64,000 nt of DNA from Flammeovirga sp. EKP202 (GTDB lineage Bacteria > Bacteroidota > Bacteroidia > Cytophagales > Flammeovirgaceae), in the NCBI RefSeq assembly GCF_014534745.1, contig NZ_JACVVP010000005.1, positions 62,001 to 126,000 of the forward strand. Reading direction: 5' to 3'. This document shows positions 18,325-27,160 of the stretch, one piece after another. Each line of letters opens with the position of its first letter. Position 1 is the first letter of the stretch. Made by a program: the position numbers and the translations under genes. Under the pieces are notes generated by a model. That model did not search any database and was not told the DNA's origin. It saw only the letters and a program-made list of their open reading frames with translations.

Positions 18325-18338
18325 CATGGTAAGTAATT

Positions 18339-19013
18339 TTACTTTAGTATTCCTTGGTCTTTTAACTTTTCTATTAAACCATCGCATTGATTTCTCGTCA
18401 ATCCATAGACGTGAAAATACGAGGCAGGCCCATCTAATGTTCTTCCTTTGACGGCAATTAGCTCGTCGTTTTTCCACCATGTACAATATTCGTCAGAGCA
18501 CTCTGGTATTATTTGAAATTCGTCATTCATTATTTTCATCAAACCTTCTAAACTCTTGATGGTAAAATAGTAGGGGTTTGAAGGCCAATCATAAATTTCA
18601 TTTTTAAAAGCATATTCTTCAAGCATTTTTTCGAATGAACTATGCAGAATATTTGGGAAACCGTTATCATCTAATGTACATATTTCACCTCTATCGGTAA
18701 TAAAAAAGGTGAATTGAGCCGTCATATGTTCACCGCAAATTTCTATAAACTTATCCCCAACTTTTTCTAAATCTAGAGGCTCATTATTTATGATTTGATC
18801 TCTAGAAAATAGAGATACAGAAAACGATTTTAGTGGTTGATCTTGGATTGTTAGTTTATACCCTGAATAAAGTGTTTGATATTTTAGGAACTCTTCAAAA
18901 GGGTGGATATTCTGCTTTTCCAAATATGCTTTTGTTTGATCCTCATTTGAGGTCCACTCTAAGTTTCTATCTAAAGATTGAAGATATTTGGTAGCTCTTG
19001 TTGATAGGGCCAT
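18339..19013 (-). CDS. Hypothetical cytosolic protein, possibly SUKH-like
   Basis: The 224-residue protein has no signal peptide or membrane segment. The segment HPFEEFLKYQTLYSGYKL resembles the entry helix of SMI1/KNR4-like folds, and FFITDRGEICTLDDNGFPNILHSSFEKMLEEYAF resembles their beta-sheet plus final helix. The C-terminal third (CSDEYCTWWKNDELIAVKGRTL) is not explained by that fold. If the likeness holds, it would be another orphan immunity-type protein, as with the SUKH, DUF4240 and DUF2262 genes nearby. The stop lies just beyond the composite repeat. The next gene upstream (quinone reductase) starts 22 bp away and may be co-transcribed. Confidence 0.6.
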   Translation of the reverse strand: MALSTRATKYLQSLDRNLEWTSNEDQTKAYLEKQNIHPFEEFLKYQTLYSGYKLTIQDQPLKSFSVSLFSRDQIINNEPLDLEKVGDKFIEICGEHMTAQFTFFITDRGEICTLDDNGFPNILHSSFEKMLEEYAFKNEIYDWPSNPYYFTIKSLEGLMKIMNDEFQIIPECSDEYCTWWKNDELIAVKGRTLDGPASYFHVYGLTRNQCDGLIEKLKDQGILK

Positions 19014-19035
19014 ATTTTTATTTTATTAAATTACA

Positions 19036-19626
19036 CTAAAGCGTTTTACCAATACTAAAAGCTCTTTCTAAATGATTTTCCTTTACTTTTTCGGGGTCTA
19101 AGGTTCCCCCTAATATTATTTGTTGCTTTTCTTTGAATCTTCCACCAAGACGGTCGTCTAGCATAATGTTTCTTATACTTTGGGCGATTCCAATTTTCTC
19201 TAGGTATTCATTCGGATGCCCTGCTGTACATATTGATAGTCCCTTATCAATTTGCTTCATTTTCCTGATTTTATTTCTATTCGAATCGTAACCATAAGCA
19301 TAGCCAACGGTATAAACTCGATCAAACCAACCCTTCAGTTTTGCAGGAACATCACTCCACCAAAGCGGATATAAAAAAATAATGGCGTCAGCTCTTTCAA
19401 TTTTTTCATGTTCAATTTTTACATCATTAGGAATTGGCATGTCTTTTCTTCCGAAACCTTCGCGTTCATATTCTTCTTCAGACATGTCGGAAATAAAGTC
19501 CATTTCATAAAGGTCAGATATTTCGATGCTATGTTTAGCTTCTTTTAAACCTTCAATTAACTGCTTTAATACCTGATATGTAAACGATTTTTTGCTTGGG
19601 TGAGCATAAACGATAAATACATTCAT
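19036..19626 (-). CDS. NAD(P)H:quinone oxidoreductase, flavodoxin-2 fold
   Basis: The 196-residue protein matches the KefF/MdaB/NQO1-like flavodoxin fold. It begins MNVFIVYAHPSKKSFTYQVL, the FMN/FAD phosphate-loop pattern. The core motif is ADAIIFLYPLWWSDVPAKLKGWFDRVYTVGYAY, containing the conserved YPLWW and LKGWxDRV, and ends with STAGHPNEYL-like residues (ICTAGHPNEYL). These flavoproteins transfer two electrons from NAD(P)H to quinones and protect against oxidative stress. It is cytosolic. It lies 22 bp upstream of the hypothetical gene on the same strand, so the two may form a small operon, without an obvious functional link. Confidence 0.92.
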   Translation of the reverse strand: MNVFIVYAHPSKKSFTYQVLKQLIEGLKEAKHSIEISDLYEMDFISDMSEEEYEREGFGRKDMPIPNDVKIEHEKIERADAIIFLYPLWWSDVPAKLKGWFDRVYTVGYAYGYDSNRNKIRKMKQIDKGLSICTAGHPNEYLEKIGIAQSIRNIMLDDRLGGRFKEKQQIILGGTLDPEKVKENHLERAFSIGKTL

Positions 19627-19833
19627 ATGATTTCAATTCAAGTAGTTCTTTATTAGTTTCTCATTTTTGACCGATGCCAATAGTCGAGAAATTCTTACAG
19701 GTACACCAAAGTCACTTGCTCATTTTAATAATTTTGCTTGTTGATTAGTCTGCTGTAAGTGATGAATGAAGATAATTAAATTCTGAACAACATAAAATAA
19801 ATGCTTTTTGAAAATGATGAATGTGATTCAGGT

Positions 19834-19877
19834 AAAAAAAATGGATACCCTGTAGTGAAAAGGATATCCATTTTTTA
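19834..19877 (-). terminator. Terminator after the propeller/SpoIIE gene
   Basis: AAAAAAATGGATACCC pairs with AGGATATCCATTTTTT across a 10-base loop. On the - strand the stem ends in a T-run and sits about 25 bp past the stop at 19904. The same hairpin also has a T-run on the + strand, so it can work in both directions. Confidence 0.8.
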
Positions 19878-19903
19878 TGACTTTCGATGACGAAATGAAT
19901 TGC

Positions 19904-22900
19904 TTAGAACTCAATACCTAAAATTGTAATGTCATCTCTTTGTTCAGTTTGACCTTGATACTCTTTCATGCTATCGATTAAAGCATTATGCTGATAAGTC
20001 AATGACTGACCTACGGTTTGTTCAAGAAGAGCGGTTAATTGAGTAGAACCAAATTTCTTTCTCTCGTCGTTACATTGATCAATGTAGCCGTCTGTCATCA
20101 AGAAGACTCTATCGCCTTTTTCGATAGTTCTTGTATGAATATCAAAGCTCTTTTCTACTTTCTTCTTACGGATTCCTCCAATCGCAATACGGTTACCATT
20201 GATTTTCTCTAGCACACCTTTTTCTCTATTGAAATAGAAAATAAAGCTTTTTGCCCCTGAGAAATGCAATTTACTTTTTCCATCAACGAAAGGATCAATA
20301 CGCATTACAGATAAATCCATACCGTCTTTGTTGTTTGATTTTTCTTGTTTTAAGGCCGACTTAATACCTAAGTCCAACTCTTTTAAAATCAAATCTGGTT
20401 CGTGAATATTGTTTTCGTTGACAATTTTTGAAAGCAAGTTGGTACCGATCATCGACATCAATGCACCTGGCACGCCGTGTCCTGTACAATCCACACAAGC
20501 GACAAATAATGTATCTCCTGCCTTTTTACTGATCCAATAGAAATCACCTGATACAATATCTTTGGGCTGGTAAATTGCGAAGAAGTCGCTGAAATTAGAA
20601 TAAATAAGATCTTTTTCCGGTAAGATGGCTTGTTGCATCGTCTCCGCATAACGAATACTATCTGTCACCTTTTTATTCTTTCTTGTGATATCTAAGTTGG
20701 CTGCCTGAACCTGTTCTATCAGTTTAGAAACCTCTTCATTTTTATCGTAAAGTGCTTGATTTCTTTCAGAGATGATCAAGTTTGTTTCAGACAAGTGATC
20801 TCTTTGAATTTCCAGCTCTTCTGCTTGTTGCTGTAACTCTTCTGCCTGTTGTTGAATTTCGTCTGCCTGTGTTTTAATCTCAAGCGTTCTTTCTTCTACT
20901 TTCTGTTCTAGTTCTAATTGTTGTACTTGTAATTGTTTTACTCTCACTCTATACCCTAATGCCACCAATGCAATTAAGCCCAGTAAAATAAGAAGTTGAA
21001 CAATAGGACGCTCATACCAGAAAGGAAGTTTGATAATGGTCACTTTTGCAGAGTTTGTGCTCCACACTTGATCATTGTTACAAGAGATCACCTCAAACTG
21101 ATATTCACCTGGAGGAATGTTGGTATAAAATGCTTTTCTAGAGGAACGGTTATCAATCCACTCCTCATCATAATCTGTCAACTTGTATTTGAAAGCTACA
21201 ATATCAGGAGCGATAAAACTTAAACCTGTAAATTTAATTTCAAGACGTTCATTTCCTGCAGGAATAGTCACCTCATTTGATTTCTTGAAATCTTGTTCTT
21301 CGTTATTAATGTAGACCTCATTGATCAATACATTTGGAGGGAAGGGGTTCACGTATAAGTTTTCTGGATTCACCACAACAATACCTCCTAACGTTGGAAA
21401 CCAGATTTCGCCATTTTCTCTTTTTAATGAAACACCATTGGCAGTGGCATCATTTGAAGCTAAACCATCGTTGTGGTTGTATAATTTAATTTCCGTATTT
21501 TCTTTTTCTCCAGAACGAATAGCCAATAAATCACGCTTAGAAACTGTGTAAATACCATTATTACATGTCACCCAAAACGTTTGGTTCTTGTCTTCAACTA
21601 AATCAAAAACGGTATTAGCTATACCAATTACTTTATTCCCAAATTCAAATACACTGCCGTCTTTGTAGCAGTAAATACCATTGTTTGTTCCGTACCAAAT
21701 CGTCCCCTCTTTATCTTCGTAAACTTTAAATACAATTTGATTTTTCAAATTATTCTTCTGCATAAAGTTTTCAAACTTCCTTTCTTTATAAGTCGTTATT
21801 CCTTCACGAGTACATATCCACAATTGGTTTTGACTGTCTTCGTACATCGACAAAATAAAATTGTCAATCAAACCATCTTTCATAAAGAATTTCTCAATGG
21901 AACCATCGGGGTGAATCACATTTAAGCCATTGGCTGTACCAACCCAAATATTATTTTGATGGTCTTCCAGCACCTGACGAGCATAATCATTCGATAAACC
22001 GCTTGCCGTTGTAAGCACCGTGGTAGTATGTCCTTCATCAGTACTTTTGATTAATCCCTTTTTGGAGCAAACCCACATCACACCTTTGCTATCTACAAAT
22101 GCGTCTTTCACCACTGGAGTAATCAAGTGCTTGGTGATACGGTGTGTGAAGAAATCTCCATCTTTATAAATACTAATTCCCTCATCAGTACCCACAATAA
22201 ACTCCCCTTCATGATGTCCTTTTCTGATAGAGTAAATCACATCATCAATCACCCCTTGTTCTTCTTGGTAAGTGATAAACTTTCCGCGATTTAATAGGTA
22301 AATACCCGAATGATAAGTAGATACCCAAATACTTCCTTCATGATCTTCCGTTATATCAAGCACAATATGCTTATCGATCTTATCATTTTTGACGATATGA
22401 CTGATATTGCCATCAAAAAACTTAGACAATCCCGATTCTGTACCAATCCATAAGGCACCAAACTGATCTTCGTAAAGTGCTGTAACATGTTTGTTTGGCA
22501 GTTGGTCTTGAAGTGAGAAAGGCTGTACTTTTTCATTTCTATCTATAAAAAACAATCCTTCTTTTGTACCTACCCAAAGCTGACCTGTAGGAGATTTAAA
22601 AACCGTGTTGATCTGATTTGAGGTGAATTTTGAATTGCTCTTATTGAAGTGGATTAATTTGTTATCCGCTATTCCATACAAGCCTTTTGTATTTGTACCC
22701 ACCCAAAGTACATTATCCTTGCTTGAGTAAATGGTTGAAATATGCGTATTCTGTAATTCTGGAGTTATACCTTCAGTGATAAATTTATTCTCCGTAGGAG
22801 CATAAAAAGCTAATCCATTAGATGTTCCTACCCAAATTTTACCTTCTTGATCTTTACTGATCGTACCAACGATGTTACTTGGCAGCCCATCTTGTGTTTG

Positions 22901-23266
22901 GAAAGAACTCCAATTTCCATCGGTTTCCTTACTCAAACCTCCTTGAGTACCGACCCATAAAGTATCTTTATCTTCAAGTAGAGCTTGAAAAACTCTACCC
23001 TGTATCCCTTTTGTATTGGAAGGTGTAAAAAATGTCTTCTGCACCCCATCGAATTGTATTAGTCCGTTGTACGTTCCAATCCAGATGTATTTATCATTAG
23101 TCTGTTTAACAAATAAAGCACCGTTGTTCGGAAACCCATCTTTGTCCGTATACACTTTCATAGTGTATTGAGAAAGTGACAACTGAGAGGTATTCCTTAG
23201 TTGTGCTTTTAAAGAAGTGGATAAAATGAATAAAAGTAGAAAAATACTTACGATCCTATTTTTCAT
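19904..23266 (-). CDS. Two-component-type beta-propeller sensor with SpoIIE phosphatase output
   Basis: The 1120-residue protein has a signal peptide (to about SLKAQ, 22), a long run of reg-prop repeats with the signature IWVGTxxGL (~45-680; two seven-bladed propellers), a Y_Y_Y immunoglobulin-like domain (~690-755; EYQFEVISCNNDQVWS), one membrane helix (~765-785), a coiled coil (~795-880) and a SpoIIE/PP2C phosphatase domain (~895-1120; DFYWI, VDCTGHGVPGALMSM, LMTDGYIDQ, QRDDITILGIEF). The periplasmic half is that of hybrid two-component glycan sensors, but the kinase and AraC output are replaced by a phosphatase. It probably dephosphorylates an anti-sigma-factor antagonist (STAS) protein. 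None is encoded here. Confidence 0.92.
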   Translation of the reverse strand: MKNRIVSIFLLLFILSTSLKAQLRNTSQLSLSQYTMKVYTDKDGFPNNGALFVKQTNDKYIWIGTYNGLIQFDGVQKTFFTPSNTKGIQGRVFQALLEDKDTLWVGTQGGLSKETDGNWSSFQTQDGLPSNIVGTISKDQEGKIWVGTSNGLAFYAPTENKFITEGITPELQNTHISTIYSSKDNVLWVGTNTKGLYGIADNKLIHFNKSNSKFTSNQINTVFKSPTGQLWVGTKEGLFFIDRNEKVQPFSLQDQLPNKHVTALYEDQFGALWIGTESGLSKFFDGNISHIVKNDKIDKHIVLDITEDHEGSIWVSTYHSGIYLLNRGKFITYQEEQGVIDDVIYSIRKGHHEGEFIVGTDEGISIYKDGDFFTHRITKHLITPVVKDAFVDSKGVMWVCSKKGLIKSTDEGHTTTVLTTASGLSNDYARQVLEDHQNNIWVGTANGLNVIHPDGSIEKFFMKDGLIDNFILSMYEDSQNQLWICTREGITTYKERKFENFMQKNNLKNQIVFKVYEDKEGTIWYGTNNGIYCYKDGSVFEFGNKVIGIANTVFDLVEDKNQTFWVTCNNGIYTVSKRDLLAIRSGEKENTEIKLYNHNDGLASNDATANGVSLKRENGEIWFPTLGGIVVVNPENLYVNPFPPNVLINEVYINNEEQDFKKSNEVTIPAGNERLEIKFTGLSFIAPDIVAFKYKLTDYDEEWIDNRSSRKAFYTNIPPGEYQFEVISCNNDQVWSTNSAKVTIIKLPFWYERPIVQLLILLGLIALVALGYRVRVKQLQVQQLELEQKVEERTLEIKTQADEIQQQAEELQQQAEELEIQRDHLSETNLIISERNQALYDKNEEVSKLIEQVQAANLDITRKNKKVTDSIRYAETMQQAILPEKDLIYSNFSDFFAIYQPKDIVSGDFYWISKKAGDTLFVACVDCTGHGVPGALMSMIGTNLLSKIVNENNIHEPDLILKELDLGIKSALKQEKSNNKDGMDLSVMRIDPFVDGKSKLHFSGAKSFIFYFNREKGVLEKINGNRIAIGGIRKKKVEKSFDIHTRTIEKGDRVFLMTDGYIDQCNDERKKFGSTQLTALLEQTVGQSLTYQHNALIDSMKEYQGQTEQRDDITILGIEF

Positions 23267-23473
23267 AAGGTAGCTAACAGAAGGTCAAAAAATGAAAGTT
23301 TAAAAGTATTTTCATCTATACAATAATGATGTCGATTTTCGTAATTCTTATTTTTATCGCCCTCAATTAACATGTGTTTGGTATTTCTTATTATAAGGTT
23401 AACATCACCTGAATTGATACATGTTGTAAGTTGTTATCTGTCAGTGTTTTATTTTTTTTACCTCTGATTTGCT

Positions 23474-23550
23474 TTGTTTTAACATTTGTGAATAAATATT
23501 CAGTATTTGATTTCTAATGACACAAATGTTAAGCAAAGCGTTATTTGTGT
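23474..23550. repeat. Hairpin repeat with CACAAAT arms
   Basis: CACAAAT-GTTAAGC-AAA-GCGTT-ATTTGTG at 23521-23549 has the same TTAAGC ... GCGT core as the hairpins at 5586 and 18184 but different complementary arms. A partial inverted relative (TTTTAACATTTGTG) is at 23477-23490. The gap 23267-24034 holds only repeats: this one, a fragment of the GTGGTTCG palindrome (23652-23670), and the 200-bp element. Confidence 0.65.
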
Positions 23551-23744
23551 TCTAAAGACCAACAGAAACCTCCTGATTTCTAAAAACTATAAATCGCTGA
23601 AAACTTAGTAAGTTTTCGTTGGTTAATATGATTACTTTTATGAAGGGTAAATGGTAGTGTATTGTGGTTCGCGAGGACGTTGCAATGCATTTTAGAAGAT
23701 TATTATAAAACCTTTACCTTTTGACATGTAATCAGATCATCATT

Positions 23745-24010
23745 TAGTAGTATCTCCCTCGGCCTTGAAGGGAAAAGCGTTAAGAATTCCATGTATTGAG
23801 TCGTTAAAAATGATTTTGCTGTTTGAGCGCAGCGAGTTTAAAATCATTTAGGCGAAAGAAATGGAATTTAGCTTTTGACTTCTAAGCCTTGAATTTTTTG
23901 CTTCTTTTTGTTTCAAGACAAAAACGAAGAGGCAAGAAGCTTGAAAGTAGATCCTATAAATGCTTGCAGAAAGGCCGATTGAAAGTTGACGATAATTTAG
24001 TTTACAATGT
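23745..24010 (+). repeat. Dispersed ~200-bp intergenic repeat, copy 3
   Basis: The copy contains GGCCTTGAAGGGAAAAGCGT, the AAATGATTTT/AAAATCATTT arms (loop with GAGCGCAGCGAG), and GCCTTGAATTTTTTGCTTC. It extends to ATAATTTAGTTTACAATGTG, an ending also seen in copy 4 (near 60261-60283). It lies downstream of the ADP-ribosylglycohydrolase gene. Confidence 0.85.
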
Positions 24011-24034
24011 GAAAGATTTGTTTGATGGTTGTTT

Positions 24035-24994
24035 TTAGGAATTGAATAGATTGTCCAATTTTTCGCCAAGGTCATAGATATCTTCCATCCTTGCCAAAGA
24101 AGCGATCCAATAGTTAGGGATGGCTTTGCTTCCATAAAGTAGTCCTGCTAATCCACCCGTAATAGCAGCAGTGGTATCAGTATCGTGTCCAAAATTGATC
24201 GCCTTTAACACTGCTTTTTCAAATGAATCGGTTTTTAGAATACACCAAAAACTTGATTCTAAAGATTCAATCACGTATCCACCTGTCATGATGGTTTCTT
24301 CCGCCACTATGTTGATATCATTTTGAATAATTCTATTAAAATGTACTCTCTCCGCTTCTTGGAAATTGATGAATTCCCAAAAACTTTGCACCTCTTGCCT
24401 TGTCTCTTGATAGGCTTCTTGTTTTTCTAAACCTTCAACAATTTTTTCTGCAAATTTTAAGTAGATAAAGCAGCTCATAGCAGCTCGAATATGTCTATGA
24501 GTAAGGGCTGAATTATCCCAAATAAGCTCAAATTTCTCATGGTCATTTTTGCCTTTTAATACAAAAATCAAAGGTAAAATCCTCATCAAGGAACCATTAC
24601 CATTGTCTTTTTCTTCAGCATTGTATTTTTGCTCAAAAAGTGCTTGGTCGTTTCCTGTTCCCAGTATTTTTTCAAGTCGTGAAATAGCAATAGAGGTCGT
24701 CATTCCAATATCAAAAACATTGTTTCTGGCAGTCCAATACGATTCATTTTTCCATTTTATAAATTTTAGAGCCAGAGATTTTAGGTTATAACCTTCTACC
24801 AAAGTTTCCGCTAAGCAAAATGTCAATGCACTATCATCCGACCAAGTTCCAGGAGGTTGTTGATGTGTTTGGTACCCGATCATATCTTTGGCAGGGTTTC
24901 TTTTCATTTTATCTCTCGCTGAGAATTCATACGGCACACCCAGTGCATCTCCAACTGCCACCCCTAATAGTAGATTTAGACCTATTGTTTTCAT
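24035..24994 (-). CDS. ADP-ribosylglycohydrolase family protein (ARH/DraG)
   Basis: The 319-residue cytosolic protein has the two metal-binding motifs of the family: an N-terminal GVAVGDALGVPYEF with TWSDDSALTFCLAETL, and a C-terminal GHDTDTTAAITGGLAGLLYG. These bind two magnesium ions around the ADP-ribose. NGSLMRILPL and ALTHRHIRA are also family blocks. The enzyme removes ADP-ribose from proteins or cleaves related N-glycosidic bonds. Length (~300) is normal. Downstream of it is a dispersed repeat, and the DUF4240 gene lies 15 bp upstream on the same strand, suggesting one operon of accessory, possibly defence- or immunity-related, genes. Confidence 0.93.
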   Translation of the reverse strand: MKTIGLNLLLGVAVGDALGVPYEFSARDKMKRNPAKDMIGYQTHQQPPGTWSDDSALTFCLAETLVEGYNLKSLALKFIKWKNESYWTARNNVFDIGMTTSIAISRLEKILGTGNDQALFEQKYNAEEKDNGNGSLMRILPLIFVLKGKNDHEKFELIWDNSALTHRHIRAAMSCFIYLKFAEKIVEGLEKQEAYQETRQEVQSFWEFINFQEAERVHFNRIIQNDINIVAEETIMTGGYVIESLESSFWCILKTDSFEKAVLKAINFGHDTDTTAAITGGLAGLLYGSKAIPNYWIASLARMEDIYDLGEKLDNLFNS

Positions 24995-25009
24995 ATCTAA
25001 TTTTACCTT

Positions 25010-25549
25010 TTAGTTTAACTTTGCCCATAATTTAGGAAGCATAGAAGGTAACTCATCCATAGTCCAATCTTTTCCTTTCGTTGGGGGGGCACCAAAATCG
25101 TAATCCAATCCTAAATCAATTGCTGTATCTCTTGGGAAAGTTTCATCTTCCTCTTTTCCTGTTTTATTAGAGTAAGCTTCTGTGGTAACATACATTAATC
25201 CGTCCCAATGATAAACTCCTTTTTCTTCTACAAATTGGACTAAATAGTCGGGGTTCTTTAATATCTCAAAAAATGCATTTTTCCCAAGACCAATTAGCCA
25301 ACTTCTAAAGTATAAGTAACTATCATCTGATACAAAGTCTTCAATAATTTTCTGAGCTGCAATAATTTTAAAGTCATCAGCTTGGATGATATATCTTCTA
25401 AAATCGAATTCAAATTTTTTGATTTCTTCTAATGAAAGTTTTTCTAGTTCTTCGACTATATATTTTTCTTTTAAAATTTCGTCATTATTAGAAACTTGGA
25501 TGGCATTTTCAATTAGCATCCAAAATTTATCATTTGTGATAGTATCCAT
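25010..25549 (-). CDS. DUF4240 family protein
   Basis: The 179-residue protein opens with NDKFWMLIENAI and continues with LEELSLEEIKKFEFDFRRYIIQAD, DDSYLYFRSWLIGLGKNAFFEILKNPDYL and a second half containing HWDGLMYVTTEAY, which fits DUF4240. Members often sit among immunity or toxin-associated genes; molecular function is unknown. No signal peptide is present. It is followed after 15 bp by the ADP-ribosylglycohydrolase gene on the same strand. Confidence 0.8.
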   Translation of the reverse strand: MDTITNDKFWMLIENAIQVSNNDEILKEKYIVEELEKLSLEEIKKFEFDFRRYIIQADDFKIIAAQKIIEDFVSDDSYLYFRSWLIGLGKNAFFEILKNPDYLVQFVEEKGVYHWDGLMYVTTEAYSNKTGKEEDETFPRDTAIDLGLDYDFGAPPTKGKDWTMDELPSMLPKLWAKLN

Positions 25550-25623
25550 GTAGTTTGATTATGTTATAAAAGTTTTTGTTAAAGTGAGTTGTACTTTACA
25601 GCTACAGTTTTGTCAATTGATTT

Positions 25624-26055
25624 TTAAGATGATAAGAATTTAGAATAGTCTACTTTCTCCATTAATATTTGCCTTTCAGAAGCACTTATAATTTTACTCA
25701 ATTCAATTTTCATATGATAGCCATTTTCTACGATACTTTGCCATTTTGTGTCTTTAAGTATTTCAGCTGCATTGTAATCATCATTATTAGGAGTATCATA
25801 TTTGTCTAATTGATCATGCCATTTTTCAATTATTGAAAACTCTGTTTTCGTTATCCACTTATGCTGTAATTGATACTTGTATCGATTATCAATGACTAAA
25901 TCATCAAAATAACTACACATAAACTCAACGAATGACCAATGAAGGTTTGTATTTGTTTTGTCAAGCCAAGATCTCTGCTGAAGTTCGAATGAAGTTAGTT
26001 CGTTGATACAAGCTAACCATCTTTCCCTCCATCGTTTTTTCTGATTTTCATTCAT
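25624..26055 (-). CDS. Hypothetical small cytosolic protein
   Basis: The 143-residue protein is charged and helical, rich in Trp (RWRERWLACINE, RSWLDKTNTNLHW), with no signal peptide or membrane segment. I do not recognise the family. Size, Trp/Glu richness and position between a DUF4240 and a DUF2262 gene resemble polymorphic-toxin immunity proteins, but this is context only. The gap to its upstream neighbour is 50 bp. Confidence 0.6.
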   Translation of the reverse strand: MNENQKKRWRERWLACINELTSFELQQRSWLDKTNTNLHWSFVEFMCSYFDDLVIDNRYKYQLQHKWITKTEFSIIEKWHDQLDKYDTPNNDDYNAAEILKDTKWQSIVENGYHMKIELSKIISASERQILMEKVDYSKFLSS

Positions 26056-26105
26056 AAAATTGGGAGTTTGGTTCGTTCTTAACTGCCATTTCGTTTTGGT
26101 ATATT

Positions 26106-26529
26106 TTAGCCTTGAATTTCACAATAATCAATTGTTCCGTTGATGTTCGCTCTTACATTAATTGAGTGTCCCCAAAAAGCGTCTCCATCATTGAACCAAG
26201 CTTCAAATTCACCATCCTCATGAATTGTTATGTTTTCTAAGGATATTCGTGAGAGAAAATCACTTTCTGTAATTGGCAATCCATTTTCGTCAAGCCAACT
26301 TTCGTTTTTTAATGATAGAAGTTCTTCCGATATCTTAGATTTCAATTTTCTTTCCCAGTCTATAGCATTATTACATACTATAGTTATGCTTAAGTTCTCG
26401 ATTTCTTATTTTTTCTATTTTGGGTGCGATAGTTTTTTCATCCCAATCAATAATGAGATTCGTATACACTTTCACCTCAAAATCGTTTCCATTTTTAATA
26501 GAAAAAGTTGTCTGCAATTTTATAGTCAT
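26106..26529 (-). pseudogene. DUF2262 gene broken by a single-base frameshift
   Basis: The 3' part (26106-26400) encodes ENLSITIVCNNAIDWERK ... LKNESWLDENGLPIT ... WFNDGDAFWGHSINV, the conserved C-terminal two thirds of DUF2262. The N-terminal part is in another frame from ATG 26529 (MTIKLQTTFSIKNGN ... IIDWDEKTIAPKIEKIR) and runs into a stop. Total length is 424 bp, one more than a multiple of three. Removing one T of the TTT at 26402-26404 (an A on the coding strand) joins the two into a ~141-residue protein of normal family layout. So the gene is either recently inactivated or affected by a sequencing error. Confidence 0.75.
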
Positions 26530-26924
26530 TTGTGACTCGAATATTCTAATAAGTCAGATATTACCTCTATGAAAGTTGAATTGTGAACTTCATTATTTAA
26601 GTAAAAAAATATAATATCCATTTGTGAAATTATTGCTTACGTTCCGTCTAAAAAGCATTTCAAAAAACAACGTCCATCTACTAAATAACCCCATGTCTTT
26701 TAAACTTTCTTTCAATTTAGTAGAAGACTTACTTGCACGCAAGTACTTATTTAGAAGTTACATATCGATTTAGAAAAGTTTTTAAAAGTAGGTAGTGGAG
26801 TGAATATAGCATTAGGTAAAAAGAAGAAAATTTGAATAAGATTAAATGGTATTTGATAAACAGTTATTTGCTTATAAATATCTTTCTCAAATTTAACTCG
26901 ATCTAGTATTCTAACCCCAATAAC

Positions 26925-27061
26925 CAATGATTGAAAAAAGATGAACATCATATAATATACACTTAATCAGAAGATTATATATTTCTCATTTTCAATGATT
27001 GAATAAAGTAGAACTAATAATAGTATCGGAATTAAACCCAAAAATCTTTTTTGCAGTTTTG
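26925..27061 (+). promoter_or_regulatory. Two-box promoter element, copy A (upstream of 27161 gene)
   Basis: The distal box CAATGATTGAAAAAAG ends at 26940. The proximal box TTTCTCATTTTCAATG plus ATTGAATAAAG ends at 27008, 68 bp further. CAGTTTTG, one mismatch from the -7 consensus TAnnTTTG, starts at 27054, exactly 46 bp past the proximal box. Copies B to E of the same element precede other genes of this locus. The rest of the gap 26530-26924 shows no gene. Confidence 0.7.
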
Positions 27062-27160
27062 TTATCGACGAGCACTGAGCCTTGTTTTCTACAATTATTT
27101 TAGCGAGCAATTTTTTTAGTCTTAGTGCTTAATGATGGTGAAAAGCTTAAAAGATTTGAA

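Noticed and set aside
26751-27140. A - strand frame with hydrophobic stretches (RFLGLIPILLLVLLYS ... VKFEKDIYKQITVYQ) interrupted by one TGA, looking like a decayed membrane protein.
   Set aside because: It overlaps the two-box promoter element and its -7 box, has an in-frame stop, and is explained by AT-rich sequence. Not annotated.
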